This document shows positions 1 through 7,736 of a DNA stretch of 64,000 nt, in pieces. The stretch covers positions 124,001-188,000 of the forward strand of contig CAVXTL010000026.1 in the NCBI GenBank assembly GCA_963764665.1, given 5' to 3'. This stretch comes from JACVRW01 sp963764665 (GTDB taxonomy: Bacteria > Actinomycetota > Thermoleophilia > Solirubrobacterales > Thermoleophilaceae). Position numbers and translations under genes: made by a program. The notes under the pieces are model-generated. The model did no database searches, had not been told where the DNA came from, and was given only the letters and a program-made list of their open reading frames with translations. Every line of letters starts with the position of its first letter. The stretch's first letter is position 1.

Positions 1-585
1 GACTCGCTCGTGCTCTACACCGATGGCGTGATCGAGCGTCCCGGTGTCTCGCTCGACGTGGGCCTCGAGCAGCTGAGGCAGGCGGTCTGCCGAACCGCCG
101 CCGAGCCCACGGCGATGTGCGACGAGATCATCCGGGAGATGCTCCCCAGCGGAGCCTCGCACGACGACGCGGCGCTGCTCGTGGGACGGGCGCTCCCCCT
201 GTCGGATCCGCTCGAGCTGACCCTCCCGGCCGACGTGGAGACGATCCCGTCGCTCAGGCGCGTGCTCGGGCGCTGGCTGCGAGATGCCGACGCGTCGTCG
301 AGGGAGATCGAGGAGATCACTCTCGCCTGCTCGGAGGCCTGTGCCAACGCGATCGAGCACGCCTACGCGCCGGGCCCGGCCGCGCTCGAGGTCACTGCCT
401 CCGTCTCGGATGGAGGGGAGACGGTCATCTGCGTGCGCGACTACGGGAGCTGGCGCGCCGCGCGGGGCTCTCATCGGGGTCGCGGCATGGTCCTGATGAG
501 CGGTCTGATGGACTCCGTCGACGTGGACTCCGGCGACGACGGCACAACGGTCCGCCTCGCGCGGCAGCTGGAGGCCCGGCGTTGA
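1..585 (+). CDS. SpoIIE-type PP2C phosphatase fused to HATPase anti-sigma domain (5' truncated)
   Basis: The frame is open from base 1, so the gene begins before the window. The first visible residues, LVLYTDGVIERPG, and the later SHDDAALL are the last metal-binding parts of a SpoIIE/RsbU-type PP2C phosphatase. After a short linker comes an RsbW-like HATPase: N-box EACANAIEHAY, G1 box VRDYGSWR and G2 box RGRGMVLMS. Such a fusion can both dephosphorylate a STAS antagonist and phosphorylate it or bind a sigma factor, and would act in the cytoplasm. The stop overlaps the TTG start of the next gene (TTGA), which indicates translational coupling to two STAS genes. Domain calls come from motifs; the sensor part upstream is not visible. 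Confidence 0.88.
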   Translation, partial: DSLVLYTDGVIERPGVSLDVGLEQLRQAVCRTAAEPTAMCDEIIREMLPSGASHDDAALLVGRALPLSDPLELTLPADVETIPSLRRVLGRWLRDADASSREIEEITLACSEACANAIEHAYAPGPAALEVTASVSDGGETVICVRDYGSWRAARGSHRGRGMVLMSGLMDSVDVDSGDDGTTVRLARQLEARR

Positions 586-953
586 GCGCCCACCCGGACC
601 TTCGCCTCGGCAGTCGCGGCTCGGTGCCGGTGGCACATATCGGCGGCGAGCTCGACCTGTCCTCGACCGGGACGCTGAGGGAGCGGCTGCTCGCGGCTGT
701 GGAGAACCAGGACGTGGGGCTCGTGATCGACCTGAGCGACGCGACCTATGTGGACAGCGCGGGGGTGAACCTGCTCTTCGAGGTGGCCGAGCGCCTGGGC
801 GTGCGCCAGCTAGCGTTCGCGGTCGTGTATCCCGAGGGGGGCATCGTCGAGCGCGTATTCGCGCTCGTGAACCTTGAGTCTGTGGCCGAGATCCACCACT
901 CGGTCGACGCGGCGGTGCACGGGATACTCGCCGGTCAGGACACAGGTGGCTGA
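582..953 (+). CDS. STAS anti-sigma factor antagonist
   Basis: A 123-aa STAS-domain protein of the SpoIIAA/RsbV type. It carries the segment VIDLSDATYVDSAG, with Asp58-Ser59-Ala60-Gly61 as the phosphorylation loop. When unphosphorylated it would bind an anti-sigma HATPase and free a sigma factor. I chose the TTG at 582 because it overlaps the preceding stop as TTGA and gives a normal family length; no ATG lies near the start of the domain. The 3' end overlaps the next gene by 8 nt. The neighbouring phosphatase/kinase is the likely partner; the sigma factor is not in the window. Confidence 0.85.
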   Translation: MSAHPDLRLGSRGSVPVAHIGGELDLSSTGTLRERLLAAVENQDVGLVIDLSDATYVDSAGVNLLFEVAERLGVRQLAFAVVYPEGGIVERVFALVNLESVAEIHHSVDAAVHGILAGQDTGG

Positions 954-1302
954 GGCGCATCCCGATCGCTCGAGGCGAGAGGTCGTGTTCGATCTCCTGC
1001 GGCTTCGCACCAAGCGCGAGGGCAGGACCCACCTGGTGTCGGCGCGCGGAGAGCTCGACCTGTTCTCGCGCACGGCTCTGGAGCGCGAGCTGCGCCTGGC
1101 GCGCGCCTCCGACGCGGAGCGGATCGTGCTCGACCTGAGCGGCCTCACGTACATGGACTGCGCCGGTCTGAGGGTGATCCTCTGCATGGACGCCCGGTCG
1201 AGCGACCGGCCCGGCCGCTTCCTCGTACGGCGCGGACCGGCAAGCATCGATCGTGTCTTCTCGATCACCAGGGCCGCCCGACAGCTCTCGTTCCTGACAT
1301 GA
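946..1302 (+). CDS. STAS-domain protein with Asp-Cys-Ala-Gly loop
   Basis: A 118-aa second STAS protein: VSARGELDLFSR, then VLDLSGLTYMDCAGLR. The loop that normally reads D-S-S/T/A-G reads D71-C72-A73-G74 here, so no Ser or Thr is available for the usual phosphorylation. It may be a constitutive antagonist, or regulated in another way. The GTG at 946 starts 8 nt before the upstream STAS stop and gives the usual length. The stop overlaps the ATG of the monooxygenase gene (ATGA). Family assignment is firm; the functional meaning of the Cys is inference. Confidence 0.82.
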   Translation: MAEAHPDRSRREVVFDLLRLRTKREGRTHLVSARGELDLFSRTALERELRLARASDAERIVLDLSGLTYMDCAGLRVILCMDARSSDRPGRFLVRRGPASIDRVFSITRAARQLSFLT

Positions 1303-2741
1303 CGTCGGTGGCCATCGTGGGTGGCGGCTTCGGGGGGATCGGCGCGGCCGTGATGCTCAGCCGGGAGGGCTACCACGACGTGACGGTCTTCGAGCGCGGG
1401 GACCGGGTCGGGGGCGTGTGGAACTTCAACACCTATCCCGGCATCGCCTGCGACGTGCCCTCGCACCTCTATGAGTTCTCCTTCGCGCCCAATCCCAACT
1501 GGTCGCGGCGATACGCGCCGGGGGCCGAGATCCAGGCCTACATGGAGGACGTGGCTCGCCGGCACGGGGTGCTCGACCGCGTCCGGCTGCGCACGGAAGT
1601 CACGGGAGCCGCGTTCGACGAGCAGCGCGGGCGCTGGCTGCTCCAGACCACGGCCGGTCCGCACGAGGCCGACGTGCTCGTCGCGGCATGCGGCCAGCTA
1701 TCGGTTCCGAGCATCCCGGGGATTCCCGGGCTCGACGACTTCGCGGGTCCCGCGTTCCACACGGCGCGCTGGCGCGACGACGTGCCGCTCGCGGGCAAGC
1801 GGGTGGCGCTGGTGGGCACCGGCTGCAGCTCCATTCAGGTGGGTCCGTCCATCCAGCCCGAGGTTGCGCAGCTCGACGTCTACCAGCGCTCGCCCGGCTG
1901 GACGATCCCGAAGATGGACCACGCGTACGGCCCCCGGGCGCGCCGGCTGTTCGAGCGCGCGCCGGTGCTGCAGCGGCTCGATCGCCAGCTGAACTTCGCC
2001 TTCATGGAGGCCGCCACCGCGGGCATGACGAGCCACCGCTGGCTCACTCGACCGTTCAAGGCCATGGCGCGTCGGCAGATCCGCTCGCAGATCGACGATC
2101 CGGAGCTCCGCCGCAAGGTGACCCCCGAGGACGAGATCGGCTGCAAGCGGATCATGCTCACTGACCACTGGTACGCCACGCTCACGAAGCCGAACGTCGA
2201 GCTGGTCACGGATCGGATCGACACGATCACCCCCGGCGGGGTGCGCACCGCCGACGGGATCGAGCGTCCGGCCGACGTCCTGATCCTCGGCACCGGGTTC
2301 AGGACGCACGGCTTCGTGGCCCCGATGGAGGTGGCGGGCCGGGGCGGACGCACTCTCGAGGAGACCTGGGCCGGGGTGCCGCGGGCGTACCTCGGCATCA
2401 CGGTGCCCGGCTTCCCCAACATGTTCCTGCTCTACGGGCCCAACACCAACGGCGGCGCGGGCTCGGTGATCTACACGGTCGAGGCGGCCACGCAGCACGT
2501 GATCGGCGCGATCCGCGAGGTCGAGCGTGCCAGCGCCCGCACCATCGAGCTGCGCCCGCAGGCCGCCGCGGACTTCGACCGCGAGCTGCGCGAGGCGCTC
2601 GCCGGAACGGTCTGGCACAGCGGCTGCCGCAACTGGTACGTGGACGAGCGCGGCATCGACCCGAACCAGTGGCCGTGGGTCTGGAGCCAGTACCGCCGCC
2701 GCACGGCGAAGGTGGACTCCGCCGCCTACGAGCTGGCCTAG
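1299..2741 (+). CDS. FAD-dependent Baeyer-Villiger-type monooxygenase
   Basis: A 480-aa flavoprotein monooxygenase. The FAD-binding Rossmann motif GGGFGGIG is at residues 8-15. The Baeyer-Villiger fingerprint FxGxxxHxxxW is complete as FAGPAFHTARW (about 148-158), followed by a second nucleotide-binding motif VALVGTGCSS near 168 for NADPH. Known relatives use NADPH and O2 to insert oxygen into ketones or other carbonyls; the substrate cannot be read from sequence. The start ATG overlaps the preceding STAS stop by 4 nt, so it is probably co-translated with the partner-switching genes, an unexpected pairing. The shorter length (about 480 versus about 540) fits the group resembling 4-hydroxyacetophenone monooxygenase. 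Confidence 0.88.
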   Translation: MTSVAIVGGGFGGIGAAVMLSREGYHDVTVFERGDRVGGVWNFNTYPGIACDVPSHLYEFSFAPNPNWSRRYAPGAEIQAYMEDVARRHGVLDRVRLRTEVTGAAFDEQRGRWLLQTTAGPHEADVLVAACGQLSVPSIPGIPGLDDFAGPAFHTARWRDDVPLAGKRVALVGTGCSSIQVGPSIQPEVAQLDVYQRSPGWTIPKMDHAYGPRARRLFERAPVLQRLDRQLNFAFMEAATAGMTSHRWLTRPFKAMARRQIRSQIDDPELRRKVTPEDEIGCKRIMLTDHWYATLTKPNVELVTDRIDTITPGGVRTADGIERPADVLILGTGFRTHGFVAPMEVAGRGGRTLEETWAGVPRAYLGITVPGFPNMFLLYGPNTNGGAGSVIYTVEAATQHVIGAIREVERASARTIELRPQAAADFDRELREALAGTVWHSGCRNWYVDERGIDPNQWPWVWSQYRRRTAKVDSAAYELA

Positions 2742-2748
2742 CTGCCGG

Positions 2749-2967
2749 CTAGGTCCCGACGGTCCGGCGCATCATGAAGAAGCACACGGCCGCGACGATC
2801 GCGGCTATCACGGGCAGCCCGAGCCCGATCACACCTGCGATCGCGAGCACGAGGCCCACGACCGCGATCACGCCGGCCACTCCGCCGGTCACCACGAGCC
2901 GGTAGGCGCGCTGCTCGCGCGAGCGTCGGGAGGGTGGGCCGCCGGAACTCCGGCTGAGTTCGCTCAT
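2749..2967 (-). CDS. Small two-helix membrane protein
   Basis: A 72-aa protein with a basic, polar N-terminus (residues 1-21, rich in Ser/Arg) followed by two hydrophobic segments (about 24-46 and 49-66), ending MMRRTVGT. It looks like a small inner-membrane protein with both ends probably cytoplasmic. The ATG at 2967 is chosen because TAAGGT lies 7 nt upstream on this strand, a good leaderless promoter, and because upstream residues in the same frame are arginine-rich non-coding type. It converges with the monooxygenase (7 nt between stops) and diverges from the CAP protein gene. No function recognised. Confidence 0.7.
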   Translation of the reverse strand: MSELSRSSGGPPSRRSREQRAYRLVVTGGVAGVIAVVGLVLAIAGVIGLGLPVIAAIVAAVCFFMMRRTVGT

Positions 2968-2974
2968 GGGGTGG

Positions 2975-2980
2975 ACCTTA
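2975..2980 (-). promoter_or_regulatory. Probable -10 box, leaderless start of small membrane protein
   Basis: TAAGGT on the minus strand ends 7 nt before the ATG at 2967, placing the expected transcription start at or next to the start codon. Confidence 0.5.
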
Positions 2981-3063
2981 GCTGGGAGTTGCCCGCGGAC
3001 GCGCGCGCGAACGTCCGGGCGGCTGAGTTCTTCTGCAGGACCGCAGGAGGTTCGGGGTGCGGA

Positions 3064-3077
3064 AACGCTGCAGCGTT
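3064..3077. promoter_or_regulatory. 14-bp perfect palindrome, candidate operator
   Basis: AACGCTGCAGCGTT is perfectly self-complementary and lies in the intergenic region between the divergent small membrane protein and CAP-domain genes, 47 nt before the latter's start. Symmetry and position suggest a dimeric regulator site; no regulator is identified. Confidence 0.35.
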
Positions 3078-3123
3078 GAACACCCGATGGCGAAACGCGG
3101 CGATCCGTTGCCTTCTCGTATGA

Positions 3124-3696
3124 GTGGAACGGATTCCGCTCTGGCTCATCGGACTGCTGTGCGCACTCGCCTGGATGGTGACCGCGCCTGCCTCCGCCCT
3201 CGCGGGCGCAAAGAAGAAGGTCAGCTGCGCGGCGGCGTCGGCCACGGTGCACGACAAGGCATCATCGAGGGAGCAGGCCCGCACCGCTCTCCTGTGTCTG
3301 CTGAACGCCGAGCGCCGCAAGCACGGGGTGCGCCCGCTCACCGAGAACGACCGTCTGCGGGCCGCGGCCTTCGAGCATGCGCGCTGGATGGTGCGCAGCC
3401 GGAACTTCTCGCACTTCCGGCCCAGCGGCCCCGACCTCGTCAGCCGCCTCCGGAAGGTCAAGTACATCCCCAGCAGCGGATCCTGGCTGGTCGGGGAGAA
3501 CATCGGCTACGGCCTGCCGCGGCGCTCGTCGCCGGCGGACCAGGTGCGCTATTGGATGACGAGCCCGACGCACCGGGCGAACATCCTCAACCCGCGCTTC
3601 CAGGCCGCGGGCCTCGGCATCTACAGCGGCACGCCCAGGTCGATCGCCCGCTCGCGCGGCGCCACCTACGCGGTGGACTTCGGCTCCCGCCGCTAG
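3124..3696 (+). CDS. Secreted CAP-domain (SCP/PR1-like) protein
   Basis: A 190-aa protein with an N-terminal signal peptide (hydrophobic 5-22, cleavage likely after ASALA) and one CAP domain covering the rest. Family motifs are present: LLNAERRKHGVRPL, FEHARWM with the conserved His, GENIGYG, and the YWMTSPTHRANILNP box with its second His. Bacterial CAP proteins are exported; most have unknown roles, some in lipid binding or cell-wall processes. GTG 3124 is the first start that keeps the signal peptide. Length is normal for a single-domain bacterial member. Confidence 0.88.
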   Translation: MERIPLWLIGLLCALAWMVTAPASALAGAKKKVSCAAASATVHDKASSREQARTALLCLLNAERRKHGVRPLTENDRLRAAAFEHARWMVRSRNFSHFRPSGPDLVSRLRKVKYIPSSGSWLVGENIGYGLPRRSSPADQVRYWMTSPTHRANILNPRFQAAGLGIYSGTPRSIARSRGATYAVDFGSRR

Positions 3697-3766
3697 CCGC
3701 CCCCGCGCCGGCTGCGCCGGGTCGGCGCGTCGCTGGTTTGCTGGGTAGGGAGGCGGTGCGGTGCCT

Positions 3767-3799
3767 GTGCGTCTCCCGTAACCCTCGTGCGTCTCCCGT
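3767..3799. repeat. Two 13-nt direct repeats, 20-nt period
   Basis: GTGCGTCTCCCGT occurs at 3767-3779 and again at 3787-3799 in the non-coding stretch after the CAP gene. No gene was seen between 3697 and 3979. Confidence 0.6.
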
Positions 3800-3821
3800 T
3801 CGCCTCCGGCGGCCCACACAG

Positions 3822-3870
3822 AGTGCTTGTTCACTTAGTCCCGATATACGGGAGCAACTGAACAAGCGCT
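3822..3870. repeat. Nested inverted repeat (12-bp outer stem, inner CCCG/CGGG)
   Basis: AGTGCTTGTTCA at 3822-3833 pairs with TGAACAAGCGCT at 3859-3870 (11 Watson-Crick pairs and one G-T). Between them CCCG-ATATA-CGGG forms a second hairpin. It lies about 110 nt upstream of the GST gene and 126 nt after the CAP stop. There is no T-tract, so a classic terminator is unlikely; an operator or structured RNA element is possible. Confidence 0.5.
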
Positions 3871-3979
3871 CGCCGCCACCCCCAGGCCCGGACGCCAGAG
3901 GTGACGGAAGTGCTACGAGCACGACGAGAGCGCAACAGAACGCGGGTCCCCACCCAGCCAACTAAGCGATGATGCGCCG

Positions 3980-4753
3980 GTGCGGCGCCTGATCACCATC
4001 CCGATCAGCCACTACTGCGAGAAGGCGCGCTGGGCGCTCGAGCGAGCCGGCCTCGACTATGCCGAGGAGCGCCACGTGCAGGGAATCAGCATCCTGATGG
4101 CGCGGCGCGCCGGCGGCGGTGAGACCACGCCGGTGCTCGTGACCGACGACGGGGTGTTCGGCGAGTCGGAGGACATCCTCCGCTACGCCGACGGTCACCT
4201 GGACGAGGAGCACAGGCTCTTCCCGGCCGAGCCGCGGCTGCGTGACGAGGTGAGCGAGCTGAGCCGCTGGCTGGACGACGGCCTCGGACCCGACGGCCGC
4301 CGGCTGATGTATGCGCACATGCTCACGCAGCGGCGACAGATGCTGCGCGTGAACAACCAGGGCGTTCCGGCGTGGGAGGACCGTCTGATGACGGCACTCT
4401 GGCCGCTCGCCACTCGCATGGCCTCACGCCGGCTCGGCATCACGGGCACCACGCTCAGAGACGACACGCCCCGGGTGACCGAGGCGTTCGACGCGATCGC
4501 CGAGCGCCTGGCCGACGGGCGCCGCCGCCTCTGCGGGGATCGCTTCACGGCCGCCGACCTGACCTTCGCGTGCCTGGCGTCGTCGGTGCTCGTGCCGCCC
4601 GAGTACGGAGTCCGGCTCCCGCAACCGGACGAGCTGCCCGGCCAGATCGCGCGTGACGTGCGCGCCTTCCGCGAGCATCCGGCGGGCCGCTACGCCCTGG
4701 AGCTGTTCCGCGCCGAGCGTCACGTCTTGGCGCCGATCAAGAGCCCCAGCTGA
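3980..4753 (+). CDS. Glutathione S-transferase-like protein
   Basis: A 257-aa protein with a thioredoxin-like GST N-terminal domain (residues 1-75: ITIPISHYCEKARWALE, then cis-Pro in ETTPVLV, and GESEDILRYAD) and an all-helical C-terminal domain. SHYCEKARW resembles the active-site turn of GSTs. Actinobacteria generally lack glutathione, so the thiol cofactor, if any, may be another low-molecular-weight thiol; this is inference. GTG 3980 begins the beta-strand directly; the ATG at 3972 is in another frame. The 3' end overlaps the convergent thioesterase gene by 34 nt. Confidence 0.8.
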   Translation: MRRLITIPISHYCEKARWALERAGLDYAEERHVQGISILMARRAGGGETTPVLVTDDGVFGESEDILRYADGHLDEEHRLFPAEPRLRDEVSELSRWLDDGLGPDGRRLMYAHMLTQRRQMLRVNNQGVPAWEDRLMTALWPLATRMASRRLGITGTTLRDDTPRVTEAFDAIAERLADGRRRLCGDRFTAADLTFACLASSVLVPPEYGVRLPQPDELPGQIARDVRAFREHPAGRYALELFRAERHVLAPIKSPS

Positions 4754-5520
4754 CGCGACTGGGCCACCAGCGTGCCGTCCGCCGACCAGAGCTCGCCGTC
4801 CTCCTCGAAGAACCCGTCGCGCACGTAGCGACTGCGAAAGCGGCCGAGCAGCAGCGGCCCGGGCACCGGCAGGGGGGATCGAAAATGGACCGTGAGGTCG
4901 ATCGTGGGCGCCGGCGCGAGCTCGCTCAGCCGCGGCCACGGGGCCGGGTACCAGGCGTCGGCGAGCACCGCGACGGCCAGTGAGTCGACCGGCCGCTCCT
5001 CGCGGATCCCGAGCCAGCCGCCGGTCTCGCTGCGGTCCGCCCGGCTGAACGGCGGCTCGCCAAACCGGCGCTGCATCAGCATCCGCTGCGCGAACGGCGG
5101 AGGCGAGGCATCGCGCAGGGCCCGGGACCTCTCGTCCGCCGGGCCGGGGGGCTCCACAGCGGGCATCGGGGACTCGTCGAGCAGCGGTCCCGACCACGGC
5201 TGCGAGTACGCGGCCAGCGCCAGCCCCAAAAGCGTTCCATCCTGCTCGAGCCGGCCGCTCACGCTGGTGAGCGAGCGGCCGGTGCGCTCCAGCTGCGCCG
5301 TGACGGTCACCGGACCGGGCTCGGGCGCCCGCAGGAAGTGCATGGTGGCCGACCGTGCCTGGCGCTCGGGGTCGGCCACCGCCAGCTCCAGCCCGCGCAT
5401 CACGATCGCCATCACGTAGCCGCCGAGCGGTCCGCGTGGGGTGTTCCACCTGTCCACCACCGCGCCCTCCCAGATGCCCTCGCCGGCGGGGCGCAGCCCC
5501 GTGTCCGCGTCGAAGCCCAT
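4720..5520 (-). CDS. TesB-like acyl-CoA thioesterase
   Basis: A 266-aa protein with the double hot-dog layout of TesB/4HBT_3 thioesterases. The N-terminal half contains NTPRGPLGGYVMAI and TMHFLRAPEPGPV, with strand pattern VTAQLERTGRSLTSV. The C-terminal half contains PTIDLTVHFRSPLPV, ending LVAQSRQLGLL. Such proteins hydrolyse acyl-CoA esters in the cytoplasm; the natural substrate is unknown. It is convergent with, and overlaps, the GST gene by 34 nt. A TAGGCT box lies 10 nt upstream of the ATG. Confidence 0.85.
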   Translation of the reverse strand: MGFDADTGLRPAGEGIWEGAVVDRWNTPRGPLGGYVMAIVMRGLELAVADPERQARSATMHFLRAPEPGPVTVTAQLERTGRSLTSVSGRLEQDGTLLGLALAAYSQPWSGPLLDESPMPAVEPPGPADERSRALRDASPPPFAQRMLMQRRFGEPPFSRADRSETGGWLGIREERPVDSLAVAVLADAWYPAPWPRLSELAPAPTIDLTVHFRSPLPVPGPLLLGRFRSRYVRDGFFEEDGELWSADGTLVAQSRQLGLLIGAKT

Positions 5521-5533
5521 GCGGCCGAGCAGC

Positions 5534-5815
5534 CTAGTCGGCGCCCGGGAGGCCCGTGCGGACGAGACGGAGCTTCTCCGGCCGCGGCAGCCGCTTGATG
5601 CGCGCCTCCTCCCGCATCGCCGCCGAGCGCGTCGGCATCGGGCTCCACCACGCCACCTCCACGGGCCTGCGCCTGCGGGTGTAGCGGCTCGCTGCCCCCG
5701 CCTGGTGCTCCCGGAGGCGGCGCTGCACGTCCGTGGTCCAGCCGCAGTACAGGCTGCCGTCGCTGCAGCGGAGCAGGTAGACGAAGGCGGGTGACGCGTC
5801 GGTCGCGAGCGTCAC
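5534..5815 (-). CDS. GIY-YIG nuclease-domain protein
   Basis: A 93-aa single-domain GIY-YIG protein of the UPF0213/YhbQ type. FVYLLRCSDGSLYCGWT supplies the variant GIY (VYL) and YIG (YCG) motifs; the following TDVQRRLREHQAG carries the conserved Arg, and KRL the end of the core. The GTG at 5815 is used because it overlaps the stop of the upstream YihY gene by 4 nt and starts the domain at the usual place. Role unknown; possibly DNA repair. Part of a short minus-strand operon. Confidence 0.85.
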   Translation of the reverse strand: MTLATDASPAFVYLLRCSDGSLYCGWTTDVQRRLREHQAGAASRYTRRRRPVEVAWWSPMPTRSAAMREEARIKRLPRPEKLRLVRTGLPGAD

Positions 5816-6708
5816 GTGGCTGCGCCGCCGCGGGCGGGCCGGTTGAGCGTCTCGCGCTCCGGCACGCCCTCCCCGAGCTCCCGCTCGCGCTCGATCTCGG
5901 CATTCAGCTCGGCGCCGAAGAGCAGCGCCACGTTCGTGAGCCACAGCCATGCCACGAGCAGAATGGCGCCCGCGAACGTCCCGTAGATCGCGCCCACGTC
6001 CGCGACCCTCGACACGTACGCCGAGAAGCCGAGCGAGGCCGCCAGCCAGAGCAGCACCCCGACGACCGCTCCCGGTGTGAGCCAGCGAAAGGAGCGCTGC
6101 TGCACGTCCGGCGTGACGTAGTAGATGAGTGCGAACACCAGCATGGCCACGAGCAGCGCCCCCGGCCAGCGGACGATGTTCCAGATGTCCGCGACCGTCG
6201 AGCCGAGCCCGATGAAGCCGAGCAGGTCCTCGGCGAAGGCCCCGCCCACGAAGACCATCACGAGGCTCGCCAGCACCAGGAGCATCAGCACGATGGTGGA
6301 GGCGATGTCGAGCGCCTTGCGGTGCAGGAAGCTTCGTCCCCCGTCCACCTCGAAGACCACGTTGAGCGCGCGCCGGGCCGCCTCGAGCGCGCCGGTGGTC
6401 CCGTAGAACGCGACCACGGTGCTGATCGCGAGAGCGGTCGCGGCCGTCTCCTTGCTCTGGAAGGCGCGGCGCAGCGAGCGGTTGAGCGGGTCGAGCACCG
6501 ACGGCGGCGCCACCTCGCGCATATAGCCGATGATCGCGTTGTAGGTCTCCGGATACTGGCCCACGAGTCCGAGCAGCGAGATGGCCAGCAGCAGGGCCGG
6601 GAACAGCGACATCAGGCAGTAGTAGGTGAGCGCCGCCGCGTGGTGGGTCATCTGGTCGTCGTAGAACGACACCAGGGTGCGCTTGATCACGGAGAAGCCT
6701 CGCCTCAC
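5812..6708 (-). CDS. YihY/UPF0761 family membrane protein
   Basis: A 298-aa polytopic membrane protein of the YihY (formerly RNase BN) family. It has about six transmembrane helices, the family segment AALTYYCLMSLFPALLL near residue 25, FYGTTGALEAARRALNVV near 100, and the C-terminal YGTFAGAILLVAWLWLTN. Function is uncertain; relatives have been proposed as exporters or envelope proteins. The GTG at 6708 is preceded by GGAGGA with 9-nt spacing. It is co-transcribed with the GIY-YIG gene, with a 4-nt overlap. A second YihY-like protein is encoded at 7737-8663. Confidence 0.88.
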   Translation of the reverse strand: MRRGFSVIKRTLVSFYDDQMTHHAAALTYYCLMSLFPALLLAISLLGLVGQYPETYNAIIGYMREVAPPSVLDPLNRSLRRAFQSKETAATALAISTVVAFYGTTGALEAARRALNVVFEVDGGRSFLHRKALDIASTIVLMLLVLASLVMVFVGGAFAEDLLGFIGLGSTVADIWNIVRWPGALLVAMLVFALIYYVTPDVQQRSFRWLTPGAVVGVLLWLAASLGFSAYVSRVADVGAIYGTFAGAILLVAWLWLTNVALLFGAELNAEIERERELGEGVPERETLNRPARGGAAT

Positions 6709-6729
6709 GGGCGTAATCCTCCGTCCTGC

Positions 6730-7692
6730 TCAGGACGATGCCGGAAGCGTGGCCGAGAGGAGCGGCGACGGAACGTCGGGGTCGTCCTGGTCGCAGACGA
6801 AGGTTAGGGTCATGACCCCGCTGTCGAGAACGGCGTGAACACCCTCGACCTTGTGCGCGCTGTCGATCGCCCGCAGGCGCCTCACCTCTCCGTCGCTATC
6901 GATCGTGCCGACCACGGAGCCGAGGATCTCGCCGTCTTCGTAGGTGTCCGCGGAGCTCTCGGCCGAGGCCGTGAACACGAGGAGCTCGCCGGCGAGCGGG
7001 CTGGCGTCGCTGAAGGTGAGCTTCGCGCCGCGGAGGTCACCAAGCGAGTACTCGCGCATCCCGTGCAGCTCGCGGGCCGCACAGGTCCGGTCGCGCACGA
7101 GGGAGCGCATGATCTCCTCGAGCCCGAGCTCCACGATCACGTTTGCTCCCTGCGCTCCGTTACCCCGCTGGAGCAGCCAGAGCTGCTCGCCCATCACGGC
7201 CGCGCCCTCGACGTTGAGGTCCTCGAGGTTTTTCCGAAGGAGCGAGTAGAGCGGAGCGAGGTCCACCGGCGTGGCCCGCCCCACCAGTCCGCCATCGGAT
7301 CCGAGGCCCCACAGGAAGCCCCGATCGCGGGCCTCGGTCGAGCCCGAGCCCAGTCCGAGCAGTGCTCCGTGCGGATGCTGGTCGAGCGGCGGAAGCACGG
7401 TCAGCGCCTCCAGGTCCGGCTTGGCCGCCTTGCGTGCGGCGCCCTCCACGGGCAGGCCCCCGTCCAGCGCTCGCTCCAGCCGGCCGGGCGCTCCTCCGGA
7501 CATCTCGAACACGGCGAGATTCAGCTCGTCGTCGCCTATGACGTAGACGAAGTCGCCCCGGCACACCACGCCGCTGGCGGCCGACACGTGCGCCGCGCGC
7601 CCCGGTGCGGAGGGGGCGTCGAGATCGAGGAGGCGCAGCTCGCGCAGTTCGAGCGGAGCGAGGTCCTCGGCACTGGCCTCCCGGCGATCCAT
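6730..7692 (-). CDS. Uncharacterised protein, probable beta-propeller
   Basis: A 320-aa soluble protein without signal peptide. Strand-rich segments recur with patterns such as SGVVCRGDFVYVIGDD, DLEALTVLP, LWLLQRGNG and KVEGVHA, suggesting a beta-propeller like those of DUF6929 or phytase-like proteins (from memory, not searched). The acidic ENLEDLNVEGAAV-type positions and the final VEGVHA could be metal-binding. It is divergent from the second YihY gene (44 nt between starts). No function assigned. Confidence 0.65.
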   Translation of the reverse strand: MDRREASAEDLAPLELRELRLLDLDAPSAPGRAAHVSAASGVVCRGDFVYVIGDDELNLAVFEMSGGAPGRLERALDGGLPVEGAARKAAKPDLEALTVLPPLDQHPHGALLGLGSGSTEARDRGFLWGLGSDGGLVGRATPVDLAPLYSLLRKNLEDLNVEGAAVMGEQLWLLQRGNGAQGANVIVELGLEEIMRSLVRDRTCAARELHGMREYSLGDLRGAKLTFSDASPLAGELLVFTASAESSADTYEDGEILGSVVGTIDSDGEVRRLRAIDSAHKVEGVHAVLDSGVMTLTFVCDQDDPDVPSPLLSATLPASS

Positions 7693-7736
7693 GCTGGGCG
7701 CATCCCCGCGCGGCCGTTCGCCGAAACTTCGGCCCC

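Noticed and set aside
6721..6738. CGTCCTG/CAGGACG hairpin near the YihY start
   Set aside because: It overlaps the stop codon of the upstream gene and has no T-tract; likely a chance repeat.
5791..6807. 338-aa plus-strand frame over YihY
   Set aside because: Arg/His/Gln-rich shadow of a membrane protein gene.
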